Origin: Alishewanella aestuarii B11
GTDB lineage: Bacteria > Pseudomonadota > Gammaproteobacteria > Enterobacterales > Alteromonadaceae
Assembly: GCF_000280055.1 (NCBI RefSeq)
Contig: NZ_ALAB01000039.1
Coordinates: 124,001 to 188,000, forward strand
Direction of reading: 5' to 3'
Length of the DNA: 64,000 nucleotides
Under the pieces are notes generated by a model. That model made no database searches. It had not been told where the DNA came from and saw only the letters and a list, made by a program, of their open reading frames with translations. Positions 1-9,209 of this stretch are shown piece by piece (position 1 is the first letter of the stretch; each line of letters starts with the position of its first letter). The position numbers were made by a program, and so were the translations under genes.

Positions 1-131
1 TTAAACAATTGTAACGGCTGTCCCGCTTGCATTCGCAGCACCCGGCCAACGTGGTTGGCCGCATCGTCACTCAGGGCAAGCTTAGCGCCGGCTGGCAAGG
101 CTGATGGCTGGTAGATTCGTATTGTTCGCAT
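1..131 (-). CDS. rsmE: 16S rRNA m3U1498 methyltransferase RsmE, N-terminal fragment
   Basis: This minus-strand reading frame opens with an ATG at 131-129 and stays open to the window edge, so only about 43 N-terminal residues are present. The peptide begins [15 protein letters not shown] and contains [18 protein letters not shown], which matches the conserved start of RsmE (the N-terminal PUA-like domain and the H-V-x-R-V-L-R-M motif). RsmE methylates U1498 of 16S rRNA in the assembled 30S subunit. The SPOUT catalytic domain lies outside the window. Identification rests on this short but distinctive N-terminus. In related gammaproteobacteria rsmE commonly lies near metK, which fits the neighbourhood. 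Confidence 0.85.
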   Translation of the reverse strand, partial: MRTIRIYQPSALPAGAKLALSDDAANHVGRVLRMQAGQPLQLF

Positions 132-206
132 CTTGTGGTTCTGTTTAACTGAAAAAAGCCTGAGGCTAATATTACCAGTGTTTTGTCTTAACCCGGCGCT
201 AATCGA

Positions 207-230
207 TAAAAAAAGGCCCCGCAGGGCCTT
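207..230 (-). terminator. Rho-independent terminator of the AbgT-family gene
   Basis: A 7-bp stem (AAGGCCC / GGGCCTT, 213-219 and 224-230) with a CGCA loop is preceded on the plus strand by an A run (208-214). Read on the minus strand this is a GC hairpin followed by a U tract, 19 bases past the transporter stop codon and before rsmE. Confidence 0.8.
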
Positions 231-248
231 AGTCAAAACGCTTGTTGC

Positions 249-1829
249 TTAGCGGTTAGGAATATACTCGTATGAGGCACCTAAGCCCAGCGGAATATCC
301 AGTGCCCAGAAGCCAAGCAGGAAGGCAGTCCAGAGTACCAGCATCGCAATAGAGTAGGGCAGCATTAACGCTACCAGAGTACCAATGCCGCTGTTCTTCA
401 CATACTTTTGACAGAACACAACGATCAGCGGGAAGTACGGCAGCAGCGGGGTGATAATGTTGGTCGACGAGTCACCAACGCGGTAGGCTGCCTGGGTCAG
501 ATCTGGTGAAATACCCAGTTCCATCAGCATCGGTACCATGATAGCGCCAATCAGAGCCCATTTGGCAGAAGCTGAGCCGACAACCAGGTTAACTAAACCG
601 GATAAAAACACGATACCTACCAATGTCATTGCCAGTGGTAGTCCCATGGCTTTTAACGCATTGGCGCCTTTTAACGCCAGTAATACCCCCAGATTCGACT
701 GGTTAAAGGCATACAGGAACAGCGCACAGAAAAACGCCATCACGATATAGTAGCCCATACCACTCATCGCATTGCTCATACCTTTGATGATATCACGGTG
801 AGTTTGTACCGTGCCGGCGACATAGCCATAGACAATACCTGGTACCAGGAAGAACACAAAGATCAACGTTACAATCGACTTCATCAGTGGCGAGGCAGCA
901 ACCAGCAGCGGGTTCATCCCCTCGGCAACTTGCTCAGCGGGTGCTGCCCAAGGCGTTGCGGCAGGTACAACAATACTCAGAGCCAGCAGGGCTGCCACGA
1001 CAAACATCGAAATCACCGCAGCGCGTAAGCCTTTCCGCTCTTGTGCACTTAGTGCATCCATTTTCACCATCTGTGACGTATCGCCATCAACCTTAGTGGC
1101 TTGCAGGCGCGGTTCAATCACTTTATCCGTTAAAAACCAGCCGACTAATACGATCAGGAAGGTAGATGCGGTGGTAAAGATATAGTTATTTAGCGGGTTG
1201 ATGGTAACAGTTGGATCCAGCAACTGAGCCGAAACCTGAGTCATACCGGCCAGTAACGGATCCAGGCTGGAAGGGACAAAGAACGTTGCCGAGAAACCAC
1301 CGGAAACGCCGGCAAAGGCTGCTGCTATACCGGCCAGTGGGTGACGGCCTGCAGCGTAGAAAATCACGGCACCCAGTGGGATCACCAACACATAGCCGGC
1401 ATCCACCGCCACATGGCTGAGTACACCTACGGCAATCAGTACCGGGGTTAATAACATCTTTGGTGTGACGGCCAGAATAGAACGTAAGCCGGCATTAATA
1501 AAACCGGTATATTCCGCCACACCTAAACCTAACATCGCGACCAGTACCACACCCAGCGGTGGGAAATTAACAAAGGTTGTTACGATATTGGAAGCAAACT
1601 GAGTAAGAGCAGCCCCGGATAGCAAGTTAACAATTTGCACCTGCTGTCCGCTGCGAGGGTCGATTTCGGTAAAGGTCATTCCGGAAAATAACCAGGACAG
1701 GCCCCAGACGATCACCATTAACAGTGCAAAGAGCACGGCCGGATCGGGTAATTTATTCCCGATCACCTCAATGGTATTGAGCGCACGGTTCATCCAGCCG
1801 TTATTCACGGCGGCGGTTTGTTCTGACAT
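249..1829 (-). CDS. AbgT-family transporter (p-aminobenzoyl-glutamate transporter family)
   Basis: An inner-membrane protein of 526 residues, close to the usual length of the AbgT family. That family includes p-aminobenzoyl-glutamate importers and sulfonamide/antimetabolite exporters. The protein starts MSEQTAAVNNGWMNRALN, then has many hydrophobic spans and the family-typical C-terminal stretch with RVGDSSTNIITPLLPYFPL. I placed the start at the ATG at 1829, where AGGAA lies a few bases upstream. An in-frame ATG at 1979 would add about 50 residues of low-complexity sequence that do not resemble the family and would overlap the upstream terminator. It is a single-gene unit bounded by terminators on both sides. 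Substrate and direction of transport cannot be read from the sequence. Confidence 0.85.
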   Translation of the reverse strand: MSEQTAAVNNGWMNRALNTIEVIGNKLPDPAVLFALLMVIVWGLSWLFSGMTFTEIDPRSGQQVQIVNLLSGAALTQFASNIVTTFVNFPPLGVVLVAMLGLGVAEYTGFINAGLRSILAVTPKMLLTPVLIAVGVLSHVAVDAGYVLVIPLGAVIFYAAGRHPLAGIAAAFAGVSGGFSATFFVPSSLDPLLAGMTQVSAQLLDPTVTINPLNNYIFTTASTFLIVLVGWFLTDKVIEPRLQATKVDGDTSQMVKMDALSAQERKGLRAAVISMFVVAALLALSIVVPAATPWAAPAEQVAEGMNPLLVAASPLMKSIVTLIFVFFLVPGIVYGYVAGTVQTHRDIIKGMSNAMSGMGYYIVMAFFCALFLYAFNQSNLGVLLALKGANALKAMGLPLAMTLVGIVFLSGLVNLVVGSASAKWALIGAIMVPMLMELGISPDLTQAAYRVGDSSTNIITPLLPYFPLIVVFCQKYVKNSGIGTLVALMLPYSIAMLVLWTAFLLGFWALDIPLGLGASYEYIPNR

Positions 1830-1860
1830 AGCAGTTCCTTTCTCTTTCTTTTTTATTGTG

Positions 1861-1900
1861 TGATTGCTAAACGCAATCAGACCCTGGAGGCGAAAACGCC
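1861..1900 (-). promoter_or_regulatory. Paired inverted repeats in the leader of the AbgT-family gene
   Basis: TGATTGC-TAAAC-GCAATCA (1861-1879) is a perfect 7-bp inverted repeat. GGCG-AAAA-CGCC (1889-1900) is a second small hairpin. Both lie 30-70 bases upstream of the ATG, and a TATTAT-like -10 hexamer sits just beyond on the minus strand. The first could be a regulator operator. The function is inferred from position only. Confidence 0.35.
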
Positions 1901-1963
1901 CTAATAATACACAAAAGCGCGCTTCGGGTAAGCGGCAAATCGGTTGTGGCAGCAAATTAAAAC

Positions 1964-1990
1964 AAAAAAGGAGAGTCACCTCTCCTTTTT
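1964..1990 (-). terminator. Terminator downstream of metK
   Basis: A GGAGAG / CTCTCC stem with a TCAC loop (1970-1985) is flanked by A6 on the left and T5 on the right, so the structure is symmetric. Its position 23 bases after the metK stop makes it the metK terminator. It also insulates the AbgT-family gene that follows. Confidence 0.8.
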
Positions 1991-2012
1991 ACGGCATTTA
2001 ACCCGCTATCGG

Positions 2013-3161
2013 TTATTTGGCGTACTGACGTAACAGCTCAGCTTTATCGGTTTGCTCCCACGGGAACTCGTTACGGCCGAAGTGACCATAAGCCGCCGTC
2101 GGCTGATAAATTGGCCGCTCCAGATCCAACATTTGGATCAGGCCATAAGGACGCAGATCGAAATGTTCACGTACCAGTTTGATCAGCTCGTCTTCACTCA
2201 GTTTACTGGTACCAAAGGTTTCCAGGCTGATTGAAGTAGGTTCTGCAACACCGATAGCATAAGATACCTGCAGCTCCAGACGCTCTGCAAGGCCAGCCGC
2301 AACCAGGTTTTTCGCGACATAGCGGGCAGCGTACGCCGCTGAGCGGTCAACCTTGGATGGATCTTTACCAGAGAAAGCACCACCACCATGCCGTGCCATA
2401 CCACCGTAGCTATCTACGATAATCTTGCGGCCGGTTAAACCACAGTCACCCATTGGGCCGCCAATCACGAAGCGGCCGGTTGGGTTGATAAAGAACTTGG
2501 TTTTGCTGCTTAACCACTCCGCCGGTAATACTGGCTTAATGATTTCTTCCATTACCGCTTCACGCAGATCAGCGGTGCTGATGGTGTCACAGTGCTGGGT
2601 AGATAATACTACGGCATCGATACCGACCGGCTTACCATCTTCGTAAATAAAGCTTAACTGCGACTTGGCATCCGGGCGTAACCACGGCAGGGTACCGTCT
2701 TTACGCACCTGGGCCTGACGCTGTACCAGACGGTGGGAATAGGTAATAGGGGCCGGCATCAGCACGTCGGTTTCGTTACTGGCGTAGCCAAACATTAAAC
2801 CCTGGTCACCTGCACCTTGCTCGCGCGGGTCAGCTTTATCGACACCCTGATTGATATCCGGCGATTGTTTACCAATAGCGTTTAATACGGCGCAGGAGTC
2901 GGCGTCAAAACCCATATCAGAATGGGTATAGCCAATTTCACGTACGGTTTTGCGTACCAGCTCTTCGATATCAACCCAGGCAGAAGTCGTGATTTCGCCA
3001 CCGACTAACACCATACCTGTTTTAACGAAGGTCTCACAGGCAACACGCGCCTTGCTGTCTTGTTCCAGGATCGCATCCAGTACCGCATCGGAAATCTGAT
3101 CAGCGATTTTATCCGGATGCCCTTCAGATACAGACTCAGACGTGAAAATATGTTGTGCCAT
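2013..3161 (-). CDS. metK: S-adenosylmethionine synthetase
   Basis: MetK makes S-adenosylmethionine from methionine and ATP in the cytoplasm. The 382-residue length is normal for the family. Visible signatures are the N-terminal [13 protein letters not shown] motif with the catalytic His at residue 15, the [12 protein letters not shown] loop near residue 116, and the glycine-rich [16 protein letters not shown] motif in the C-terminal half. The start ATG at 3161 gives the canonical [19 protein letters not shown]-terminus, with a weak GGTGG purine stretch upstream. It is transcribed divergently from tkt across a 395-base gap that contains a consensus MetJ-type box and a 14-bp palindrome. It probably forms a single-gene transcript ending in the terminator just downstream. 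Confidence 0.98.
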   Translation of the reverse strand: MAQHIFTSESVSEGHPDKIADQISDAVLDAILEQDSKARVACETFVKTGMVLVGGEITTSAWVDIEELVRKTVREIGYTHSDMGFDADSCAVLNAIGKQSPDINQGVDKADPREQGAGDQGLMFGYASNETDVLMPAPITYSHRLVQRQAQVRKDGTLPWLRPDAKSQLSFIYEDGKPVGIDAVVLSTQHCDTISTADLREAVMEEIIKPVLPAEWLSSKTKFFINPTGRFVIGGPMGDCGLTGRKIIVDSYGGMARHGGGAFSGKDPSKVDRSAAYAARYVAKNLVAAGLAERLELQVSYAIGVAEPTSISLETFGTSKLSEDELIKLVREHFDLRPYGLIQMLDLERPIYQPTAAYGHFGRNEFPWEQTDKAELLRQYAK

Positions 3162-3209
3162 CTGTTAGTTTCCACCACGTTAGTTAATACATAAAGCGCC
3201 GTGACCCTG

Positions 3210-3223
3210 TCACAGCGCTGTGA
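3210..3223. promoter_or_regulatory. 14-bp perfect palindrome upstream of metK
   Basis: TCACAGCGCTGTGA is a perfect palindrome centred about 55 bases upstream of the metK start codon. Its half-sites (TCACA / TGTGA) are those of a CRP-like site but in the opposite order and too close together, so it is not a standard CRP operator. A dimeric regulator could bind here. The function is unproven. Confidence 0.35.
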
Positions 3224-3345
3224 TTAAGCAAGCGCCACTATTGCCAACTCACAATTTAACTCCAAATGTATAGCCGGCAGGCGCCAAAAAAATAGCCGCT
3301 TATTTTAGTGAAAGCCCCCGGCGATTACCAGTAAAATTTACGCCC

Positions 3346-3353
3346 AGACGTCT
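3346..3353. promoter_or_regulatory. Candidate MetJ box
   Basis: AGACGTCT is identical to the MetJ met-box consensus known from enterobacteria and relatives. It lies about 185 bases upstream of metK, a classical MetJ target. MetJ normally needs two or more adjacent boxes, and the flanking 8-mers here are poor matches, so a single perfect box is only suggestive. Confidence 0.35.
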
Positions 3354-3556
3354 TTCATGCCGGAAATTACGTAAACGCTAGCAGCCAGATCACCGCGCTG
3401 CAAAAAAGGCCACAGATAATCATTTGCCATCTGGCGGCGGCTGGGTGAAAATACGGCCATCTAAACCCCCACAGTAATCATTTTGGTAACAGCCTGTGTC
3501 GGGTTACACTGCAAACCTCAAGTCTGAATAATCAGCGCAATTTGTCAGGAGTCTGC

Positions 3557-5554
3557 ATGCCATCTCGTAAACAACTCGCCAATGCCATCCGTGCCTTAAG
3601 TATGGACGCGGTGCAAAAAGCTAAATCTGGCCACCCAGGCGCCCCAATGGGGATGGCCGATATTGCCGAAGTGTTATGGCGTGACTATCTGAAACATAAC
3701 CCGCAAAACCCGGGCTGGGCCGACCGGGACCGCTTTGTGCTGTCTAACGGCCATGGCTCGATGCTGATTTACTCTTTATTACATCTGACCGGGTATGACT
3801 TATCGATAGAAGATTTAAAGCAATTCCGCCAGCTGCACTCGAAAACCCCGGGTCACCCTGAATTTGGCTATGCACCCGGTGTTGAAACCACCACAGGGCC
3901 GCTGGGGCAGGGTATTACCAATGCCGTGGGCATGGCGCTGGCCGAAAAAGCGCTGGCGGCGCAGTTTAACCGCCCCGGTTTTGACATTGTTGACCACTAT
4001 ACTTATGTGTTCCTGGGCGATGGCTGTTTAATGGAAGGGATTTCGCACGAAGCCTGTTCCTTGGCCGGTACCCTTGGCCTGGGTAAGCTGATTGCATTCT
4101 GGGATGATAACGGTATTTCGATTGATGGCCATGTTGAAGGCTGGTTTACCGATAATACCCCGGCGCGCTTTGAAGCCTACGGCTGGCATGTGCTGGCTAA
4201 TGTTGATGGCCATAATCCGGAAGCGATTAAAGCGGCGATTGAACAGGCACGCGCCGTGACCGACAAACCGACACTGATCTGTACCAAGACCGTGATCGGT
4301 TATGGCGCACCGAATAAAGGTGGCAGCCATGACTGCCATGGTTCACCATTGGGTGAAGCGGAAATTGCCGCTGCCCGCGAATTTTTACAATGGCCTTACG
4401 CCCCCTTTGAAATCCCGGCGGATATCTATGCTGACTGGGATGCCAAGGCGACTGGCGCGGCAGCAGAGCAAAGCTGGCAACAGCGCTTTGCTGCATACGA
4501 AAAAGCTTATTCGGAACTGGCCGCCGAATTTAAGCGTCGTTATGCCGGTACCTTACCTGCCGATTGGGCGGCGCAAAGCCAGGCGTATATTGAGCAATTA
4601 CAAGCTAACCCGGCAACTATCGCCACCCGTAAGGCCTCACAAAATGCACTGAATGCCTTTGGCCCGCTATTACCGGAGTTTATGGGGGGCTCGGCCGACT
4701 TAGCCGGCTCCAACCTGACCATTTGGTCTGGCTCTAAGCCGCTGACCAGAGAGGATGCCGCCGGTAACTATGTTTACTACGGAGTGCGCGAATTTGGTAT
4801 GTCTGCCATGATGAATGGTATCGCGCTGCATGGTGGCTTTGTGCCTTACGGCGCGACCTTCCTGATGTTTATGGAATATGCCCGTAATGCAGTGCGGATG
4901 GCTGCGCTGATGAAGCAAAGAGTGATCTTTGTTTATACTCACGATTCAATTGGTTTGGGTGAAGATGGCCCAACACATCAACCGATCGAGCAGCTGGCCA
5001 GCTTACGAGTCACCCCTAATTTGATGAACTGGCGCCCTTGTGATCAGGTGGAGTCAGCGGTGGCCTGGCAGCAAGCGATTGAACGCCATGATGGCCCAAG
5101 CTCGCTGATCTTTACCCGCCAGAATCTGGTACAACAGGCCCGTACCGCAGAGCAACTGGCTGCCATTAAACGCGGTGGCTATGTGCTGTTGGACTCTGCC
5201 ACTACGCCTGAGCTGATTATTATTGCCACCGGCTCTGAAGTTGAACTGGCGATGCAGGCCGCTAAAACGCTGCAAGCCGAAGGTAAAGCCGTGCGCGTCG
5301 TGTCTATGCCATCGACGGATGTGTTTGAACAACAGGATGCCAGTTACCGTGAAGCCGTGCTGCCAGCCAGTGTCAGTAAGCGGATTGCGGTGGAAGCCGG
5401 TATTATGGATACCTGGTATAAATATGTCGGTTTAAATGGCGCCGTGATTGGTATGCAGACGTTTGGTGAGTCGGCACCGGCGGAGCAGCTATTTGAACAC
5501 TTTGGTATTACCGCCGCTAACGTGCTGGCGACTGCCAGAAACTTGCTGGCGTAA
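3557..5554 (+). CDS. tkt: Transketolase
   Basis: A thiamine-diphosphate enzyme that transfers two-carbon ketol units between pentose-phosphate and glycolytic sugars. At 665 residues it matches the usual length of about 663. I chose the ATG at 3557 because AGGAG sits five bases upstream; an in-frame TTG at 3542 would precede that site. Signatures include [20 protein letters not shown] near the N-terminus, the ThDP motif from [13 protein letters not shown] to WDDNG, and the pyrimidine-domain segment [20 protein letters not shown]. It heads a series tkt-epd-pgk-fba, but an intrinsic terminator separates it from epd, so it may be expressed both alone and by read-through. Confidence 0.97.
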   Translation: MPSRKQLANAIRALSMDAVQKAKSGHPGAPMGMADIAEVLWRDYLKHNPQNPGWADRDRFVLSNGHGSMLIYSLLHLTGYDLSIEDLKQFRQLHSKTPGHPEFGYAPGVETTTGPLGQGITNAVGMALAEKALAAQFNRPGFDIVDHYTYVFLGDGCLMEGISHEACSLAGTLGLGKLIAFWDDNGISIDGHVEGWFTDNTPARFEAYGWHVLANVDGHNPEAIKAAIEQARAVTDKPTLICTKTVIGYGAPNKGGSHDCHGSPLGEAEIAAAREFLQWPYAPFEIPADIYADWDAKATGAAAEQSWQQRFAAYEKAYSELAAEFKRRYAGTLPADWAAQSQAYIEQLQANPATIATRKASQNALNAFGPLLPEFMGGSADLAGSNLTIWSGSKPLTREDAAGNYVYYGVREFGMSAMMNGIALHGGFVPYGATFLMFMEYARNAVRMAALMKQRVIFVYTHDSIGLGEDGPTHQPIEQLASLRVTPNLMNWRPCDQVESAVAWQQAIERHDGPSSLIFTRQNLVQQARTAEQLAAIKRGGYVLLDSATTPELIIIATGSEVELAMQAAKTLQAEGKAVRVVSMPSTDVFEQQDASYREAVLPASVSKRIAVEAGIMDTWYKYVGLNGAVIGMQTFGESAPAEQLFEHFGITAANVLATARNLLA

Positions 5555-5566
5555 TTCTGGTTTTGT

Positions 5567-5593
5567 AACGGGCCCTTACCGGGCCCGTTTTTT
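5567..5593 (+). terminator. Intrinsic terminator between tkt and epd
   Basis: AACGGGCCC (5567-5575) pairs with GGGCCCGTT (5581-5589), followed by a T run to 5593. It lies only 13 bases before the epd ATG, so it either ends the tkt transcript or limits read-through into epd-pgk-fba. Confidence 0.85.
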
Positions 5594-5605
5594 CATGCTG
5601 AGCTT

Positions 5606-6619
5606 ATGACAATTAAACTGGCAATAAACGGCTTTGGCCGTATCGGTCGCAACATTTTGCGCGCCATTTATGAAAACGGCTGGCAACAGCAGTTACAGGT
5701 GGTAGCGATTAATGAGCTGGCGCAAGCCGAAGGTGTGGCGCATCTGTTACGTTACGACAGTGCCCATGGCCGTTTTCGCTATCCGGTTGCGGCGATCCCG
5801 GGTGGCTTGAGTGTCGCCGGCGACAAGATTGCGCTCTTTAATGAACCTGATCCGCTGGAGTTACCCTGGCGCGAGCTTGGGGTGGATATTGTGCTGGAGT
5901 GTACCGGTGTTTTTCACAGCCGGGAGCATGCCAACTGGCATTTGCAGGCCGGTGCCAAAAAAGTGTTATTTTCGCACCCGGCGGACGCCGATATCGATGC
6001 AACAGTAATTTACGGCATTAATCAGCATTTGTTAGACGCGCAGATGCAGGTGGTATCGGCCGGCTCCTGTACCACTAACTGTATTGTTCCGGTGATCCAG
6101 GTACTGGATCAGCACTTTGGTGTTGAAAGCGGTACTATTACGACCATTCATGCCTCGATGAATGACCAGCAGGTGATTGATGCCTATCACCCGGATTTAC
6201 GCCGTACCCGCGCTGCCAGCCACTCCATTATTCCGGTGGATACCAAGCTGGCACTGGGGATCGAGCGGATTATGCCGCATCTGGCCGGGCGTTTTGAAGC
6301 CATAGCAGTGCGGGTACCCACTATTAATGTTACGGCGATGGATCTTAGCGTTACCCTGCATCAGGACGTGACCATCTCCGAAATTAACCGGGTATTGCGT
6401 GCAGCCGGTCAGACCGCACTGAGCGGCATTTTAGATTACACTGAAGCGCCATTAGTGTCGGTCGACTTTAACCATGATCCGCACTCCTGCATTGTCGATG
6501 GCAGCCAAACCCGAGTCAGCCACAAAAGATTAGTGAAATGCCTGGTGTGGTGCGATAACGAATGGGGCTTTGCTAACCGGATGTTGGATACGGCCAGAGT
6601 GATGAGCCAAAATTTTTAA
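5606..6619 (+). CDS. epd: D-erythrose-4-phosphate dehydrogenase
   Basis: A GAPDH-superfamily enzyme that oxidises erythrose-4-phosphate to 4-phosphoerythronate, the first step of one pyridoxal-phosphate route. The 337 residues contain an N-terminal NAD-binding motif ([12 protein letters not shown]), the catalytic Cys155 in GSCTTNC and His182 in [13 protein letters not shown] prefer Epd over GapA because of the Epd-type segments [20 protein letters not shown] and [13 protein letters not shown], and because of the position directly before pgk and fba, the classical epd-pgk-fba order. The ribosome binding site is weak and a terminator lies immediately upstream. This suggests either coupling to read-through from tkt or a promoter hidden in the tkt end. 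Confidence 0.93.
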   Translation: MTIKLAINGFGRIGRNILRAIYENGWQQQLQVVAINELAQAEGVAHLLRYDSAHGRFRYPVAAIPGGLSVAGDKIALFNEPDPLELPWRELGVDIVLECTGVFHSREHANWHLQAGAKKVLFSHPADADIDATVIYGINQHLLDAQMQVVSAGSCTTNCIVPVIQVLDQHFGVESGTITTIHASMNDQQVIDAYHPDLRRTRAASHSIIPVDTKLALGIERIMPHLAGRFEAIAVRVPTINVTAMDLSVTLHQDVTISEINRVLRAAGQTALSGILDYTEAPLVSVDFNHDPHSCIVDGSQTRVSHKRLVKCLVWCDNEWGFANRMLDTARVMSQNF

Positions 6620-6658
6620 TTGCAACCTTAATTCGAGTTTAATCCCAGGGAGAGAAAG

Positions 6659-7837
6659 ATGTCTGTGATCCGTATGAGCGACTTAGATTTGCACGGCAAA
6701 CGTGTACTGATCCGCGAAGATTTAAACGTACCGGTTAAAGACGGCGTGGTAACCTCAGATGCGCGCTTAAAAGCCGCAATTCCCACCATTGAACTGGCGC
6801 TTGCCAAGGGCGCGAAAGTGATGGTGATGTCACATCTGGGCCGGCCGGAAGAGGGCGTATTTGACGCCGAATCCTCAATGCAGCCGGTAGCAGACTATCT
6901 GGCTAAAGCGTTAACGGCACCGGTGCGGCTGGTGGCAGACTATCTGGAGGGTGTTGAGGTTGCGCAGGGCGAAGTAGTGGTGTTTGAAAACGTACGCTTT
7001 AATAAAGGCGAAGGCAAAAACAACGATGAGTTGGCGCAAAAATTGGCCGCGCTTTGCGATGTGTTTGTGATGGATGCCTTTGGTACAGCGCACCGCGCTC
7101 AGGCATCAACTCATGGTGTCGCCAAATACGCTCAGATTGCTTGCGCCGGCCCATTACTGACCGCAGAGCTGGATGCGTTAGCCGCGGCACTAAAAAATCC
7201 AAAACGACCACTGGTCGCGATCGTCGGGGGTTCGAAGGTTTCTACCAAGCTGACCGTACTGGAATCGCTGTCTGGTATTGTGGACCAATTGATCGTTGGC
7301 GGCGGTATTGCCAATACCTTTATTGCTGCTCAGGGCCACAATGTCGGTAAATCCCTGTGTGAAAACGACCTGATCCCGGAAGCACAGCGCCTAATGGCGC
7401 AGGCGAAAGCCCGGGGTGGCAATATCCCGGTACCGACCGATGTGGTAACAGGTAAAGCCTTTAGCGCCGATACGCCTGCCGAGCTGAAGAGTGTGGCTGC
7501 CGTAGCTGCTGATGATATGATTTTTGATGTTGGCCCGGCCACCATCGCTGAGTTAACGGCTATTTTGAAAAACGCCGGTACCATTGTCTGGAATGGTCCG
7601 GTCGGTGTGTTTGAATTTGACCAGTTTGGTGCCGGTACCAAGGCGCTGGCTGAAGCTATCGCACAAAGCGAGGCGTTTTCAATTGCCGGTGGCGGTGACA
7701 CTTTGGCGGCGATTGATAAATATGGTGTAGCCGAGCAAATTTCCTACATTTCGACCGGTGGTGGTGCATTTCTGGAATTTCTGGAAGGAAAAACCCTACC
7801 AGCAGTGGCAATTTTAGAAGAACGCGCTCAGAATTAA
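6659..7837 (+). CDS. pgk: Phosphoglycerate kinase
   Basis: A glycolytic/gluconeogenic enzyme that transfers phosphate between 1,3-bisphosphoglycerate and ADP. The 392 residues carry [15 protein letters not shown] near residue 15, [43 protein letters not shown] and the C-terminal [13 protein letters not shown] hinge/nucleotide motifs, all in family order. The ATG is preceded by AGGGAGAG. It sits 39 bases after epd and 62 bases before fba, consistent with one operon. Confidence 0.98.
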   Translation: MSVIRMSDLDLHGKRVLIREDLNVPVKDGVVTSDARLKAAIPTIELALAKGAKVMVMSHLGRPEEGVFDAESSMQPVADYLAKALTAPVRLVADYLEGVEVAQGEVVVFENVRFNKGEGKNNDELAQKLAALCDVFVMDAFGTAHRAQASTHGVAKYAQIACAGPLLTAELDALAAALKNPKRPLVAIVGGSKVSTKLTVLESLSGIVDQLIVGGGIANTFIAAQGHNVGKSLCENDLIPEAQRLMAQAKARGGNIPVPTDVVTGKAFSADTPAELKSVAAVAADDMIFDVGPATIAELTAILKNAGTIVWNGPVGVFEFDQFGAGTKALAEAIAQSEAFSIAGGGDTLAAIDKYGVAEQISYISTGGGAFLEFLEGKTLPAVAILEERAQN

Positions 7838-7899
7838 ACAATAACAAAAAAGAAAACTTTTTACCTAAAACTGTACCTTAGTATAAAAGAGAGGACCTC

Positions 7900-8964
7900 A
7901 TGGCTCTGATATCCTTACGGCAAATGCTCGATCACGCCGCCGAATTCGGCTACGGCGTGCCGGCGTTTAACGTAAATAACCTTGAACAGATGCGTGCCAT
8001 TATGCTGGCTGCCGATAAAACGGATAGCCCAGTAATAGTGCAGGCATCAGCCGGTGCCCGCAAATACGCCGGTGCGCCTTTCCTGCGTCATTTAATCCTG
8101 GCGGCAGTGGAAGAGTTTCCGCATATTCCGGTGGTGATGCACCAGGATCACGGTACCTCATTAGCCGTATGTCAACGCTCAATCCAGTTGGGCTTTTCAT
8201 CCGTGATGATGGATGGTTCCCTCGGCGAAGATGGCAAAACACCGATGGACTATGCGTATAACGTTGAAGTAACCCGTCGGGTCGTAGAAATAGCGCATGC
8301 CTGTGGTGTCTCAGTAGAAGGTGAGTTAGGTTGTTTAGGCTCACTGGAAACCGGTGAAGCCGGTGAAGAAGATGGTATTGGTGCGGATTGTAAGCTTAGC
8401 CATGATCAGATGCTGACCGATCCGGAAGAGGCGGCGCAGTTTGTGCGTGAAACCCAGGTTGATGCCCTGGCTATTGCCTGTGGTACTTCACACGGTGCCT
8501 ATAAGTTTAGCCGGCCACCAACAGATGATATTCTGGCGATTGACCGGATTAAGGCAATTCACGAGCGGATCCCGGATACCCATCTGGTGATGCACGGTTC
8601 CTCTTCGGTGCCGCAAGACTGGCTGGAAATTATCAACGAATATGGCGGTGCCATCCCGGAAACCTATGGCGTGCCGGTAGAGCAAATCCAGCAAGGGATC
8701 AAATACGGGGTGCGTAAGGTCAACATTGATACCGATCTGCGTCTGGCGTCGACCGGTGCGATCCGTCGCTATCTGGCGAAGCACCCGGCCGAATTTGATC
8801 CGCGTAAATATTTACAGGAATCCGTAAAAGCAATGGCGGATATCTGCGTTGCCCGTTATCAGGCCTTTGGCTGCGCCGGGCAAGGCAGTAAAATCAAGCC
8901 GTTGTCATTGGATAAGATGGTTGATTTATATGTGGCAGGCAAATTAACGCCGAACATTAAATAA
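7900..8964 (+). CDS. fba: Class II fructose-bisphosphate aldolase
   Basis: A zinc-dependent aldolase that cleaves fructose-1,6-bisphosphate into triose phosphates. The 354 residues begin [20 protein letters not shown]. They show the HQDHGTS motif near residue 81 (catalytic Asp and zinc-binding His), the EGELGCLGS segment, the second zinc-ligand region CGTSHGAYK, and the phosphate-binding VMHGSSS and KVNIDTDLR motifs. The sequence type is the longer class II subfamily also found in Calvin-cycle bacteria (CbbA-like), but no other Calvin genes are present here. The ATG follows GAGAGGA. Last gene of the epd-pgk-fba unit. Confidence 0.96.
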   Translation: MALISLRQMLDHAAEFGYGVPAFNVNNLEQMRAIMLAADKTDSPVIVQASAGARKYAGAPFLRHLILAAVEEFPHIPVVMHQDHGTSLAVCQRSIQLGFSSVMMDGSLGEDGKTPMDYAYNVEVTRRVVEIAHACGVSVEGELGCLGSLETGEAGEEDGIGADCKLSHDQMLTDPEEAAQFVRETQVDALAIACGTSHGAYKFSRPPTDDILAIDRIKAIHERIPDTHLVMHGSSSVPQDWLEIINEYGGAIPETYGVPVEQIQQGIKYGVRKVNIDTDLRLASTGAIRRYLAKHPAEFDPRKYLQESVKAMADICVARYQAFGCAGQGSKIKPLSLDKMVDLYVAGKLTPNIK

Positions 8965-8980
8965 CCAGAATTTTTAATGC

Positions 8981-9012
8981 GCGTTAAACAAGGTAAGCGC
9001 TCTGTTTAACGC
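8981..9012 (+). repeat. Inverted repeat after fba, possible terminator stem
   Basis: GCGTTAAACA (8981-8990) and TGTTTAACGC (9003-9012) form a perfect 10-bp stem with a 12-base loop, 17 bases past the fba stop. No T run follows, so if it ends transcription it does so inefficiently or by another mechanism. It could also stabilise the mRNA 3' end. Confidence 0.45.
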
Positions 9013-9081
9013 AGCTTAAAATTGGTGCTAAACCTTCCGTGCAGGACAGGTGGCGAAAGCCTTGTCAGCGCTGGCTGTCTG

Positions 9082-9109
9082 TTGACATCCGGCGTTTTAC
9101 CTGTAATGA
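9082..9109 (+). promoter_or_regulatory. Candidate sigma-70 promoter of the TonB2-type operon
   Basis: A perfect TTGACA (9082-9087) is followed 16 bases later by TAATGA (9104-9109). It lies about 100 bases upstream of the first gene of the operon, in a 245-base gap with no other good gene. The -10 is weak, so this is only a candidate. Confidence 0.35.
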
Positions 9110-9209
9110 TGCGGGCGGTTTACCCTCTAAAACGAGGGCTGCTGCCGTGCTATACGGCGACCCCTTACAACATCAGGTTACGTTAATCAGCAATAATTGG
9201 TTGGGAACT

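Larger units (their letters stand above)
3162..3556. other. Divergent intergenic region between metK and tkt
   Basis: This 395-base gap holds no coding sequence that I can support. It must contain the promoters of both metK and tkt. I see a perfect 14-bp palindrome near metK (3210-3223), a perfect 8-bp MetJ-type box (3346-3353), and the tkt ribosome binding site AGGAG at 3547-3551. I could not identify convincing -35/-10 pairs for either gene. Confidence 0.6.

Noticed and set aside
155-172. Second terminator between rsmE and the AbgT-family gene
   Set aside because: The stem is only 4 bp (AGCC/GGCT) and adds nothing beyond the clear terminator at 207-230.
249-1979. Longer AbgT-family gene starting at the ATG at 1979
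   Set aside because: The extra 50 residues do not resemble the family, the upstream terminator would overlap the coding start, and a good ribosome site precedes the ATG at 1829.
3264-3279. Additional MetJ boxes near metK
   Set aside because: The two adjacent 8-mers match the AGACGTCT consensus at only 5 of 8 positions each, too weak to call.
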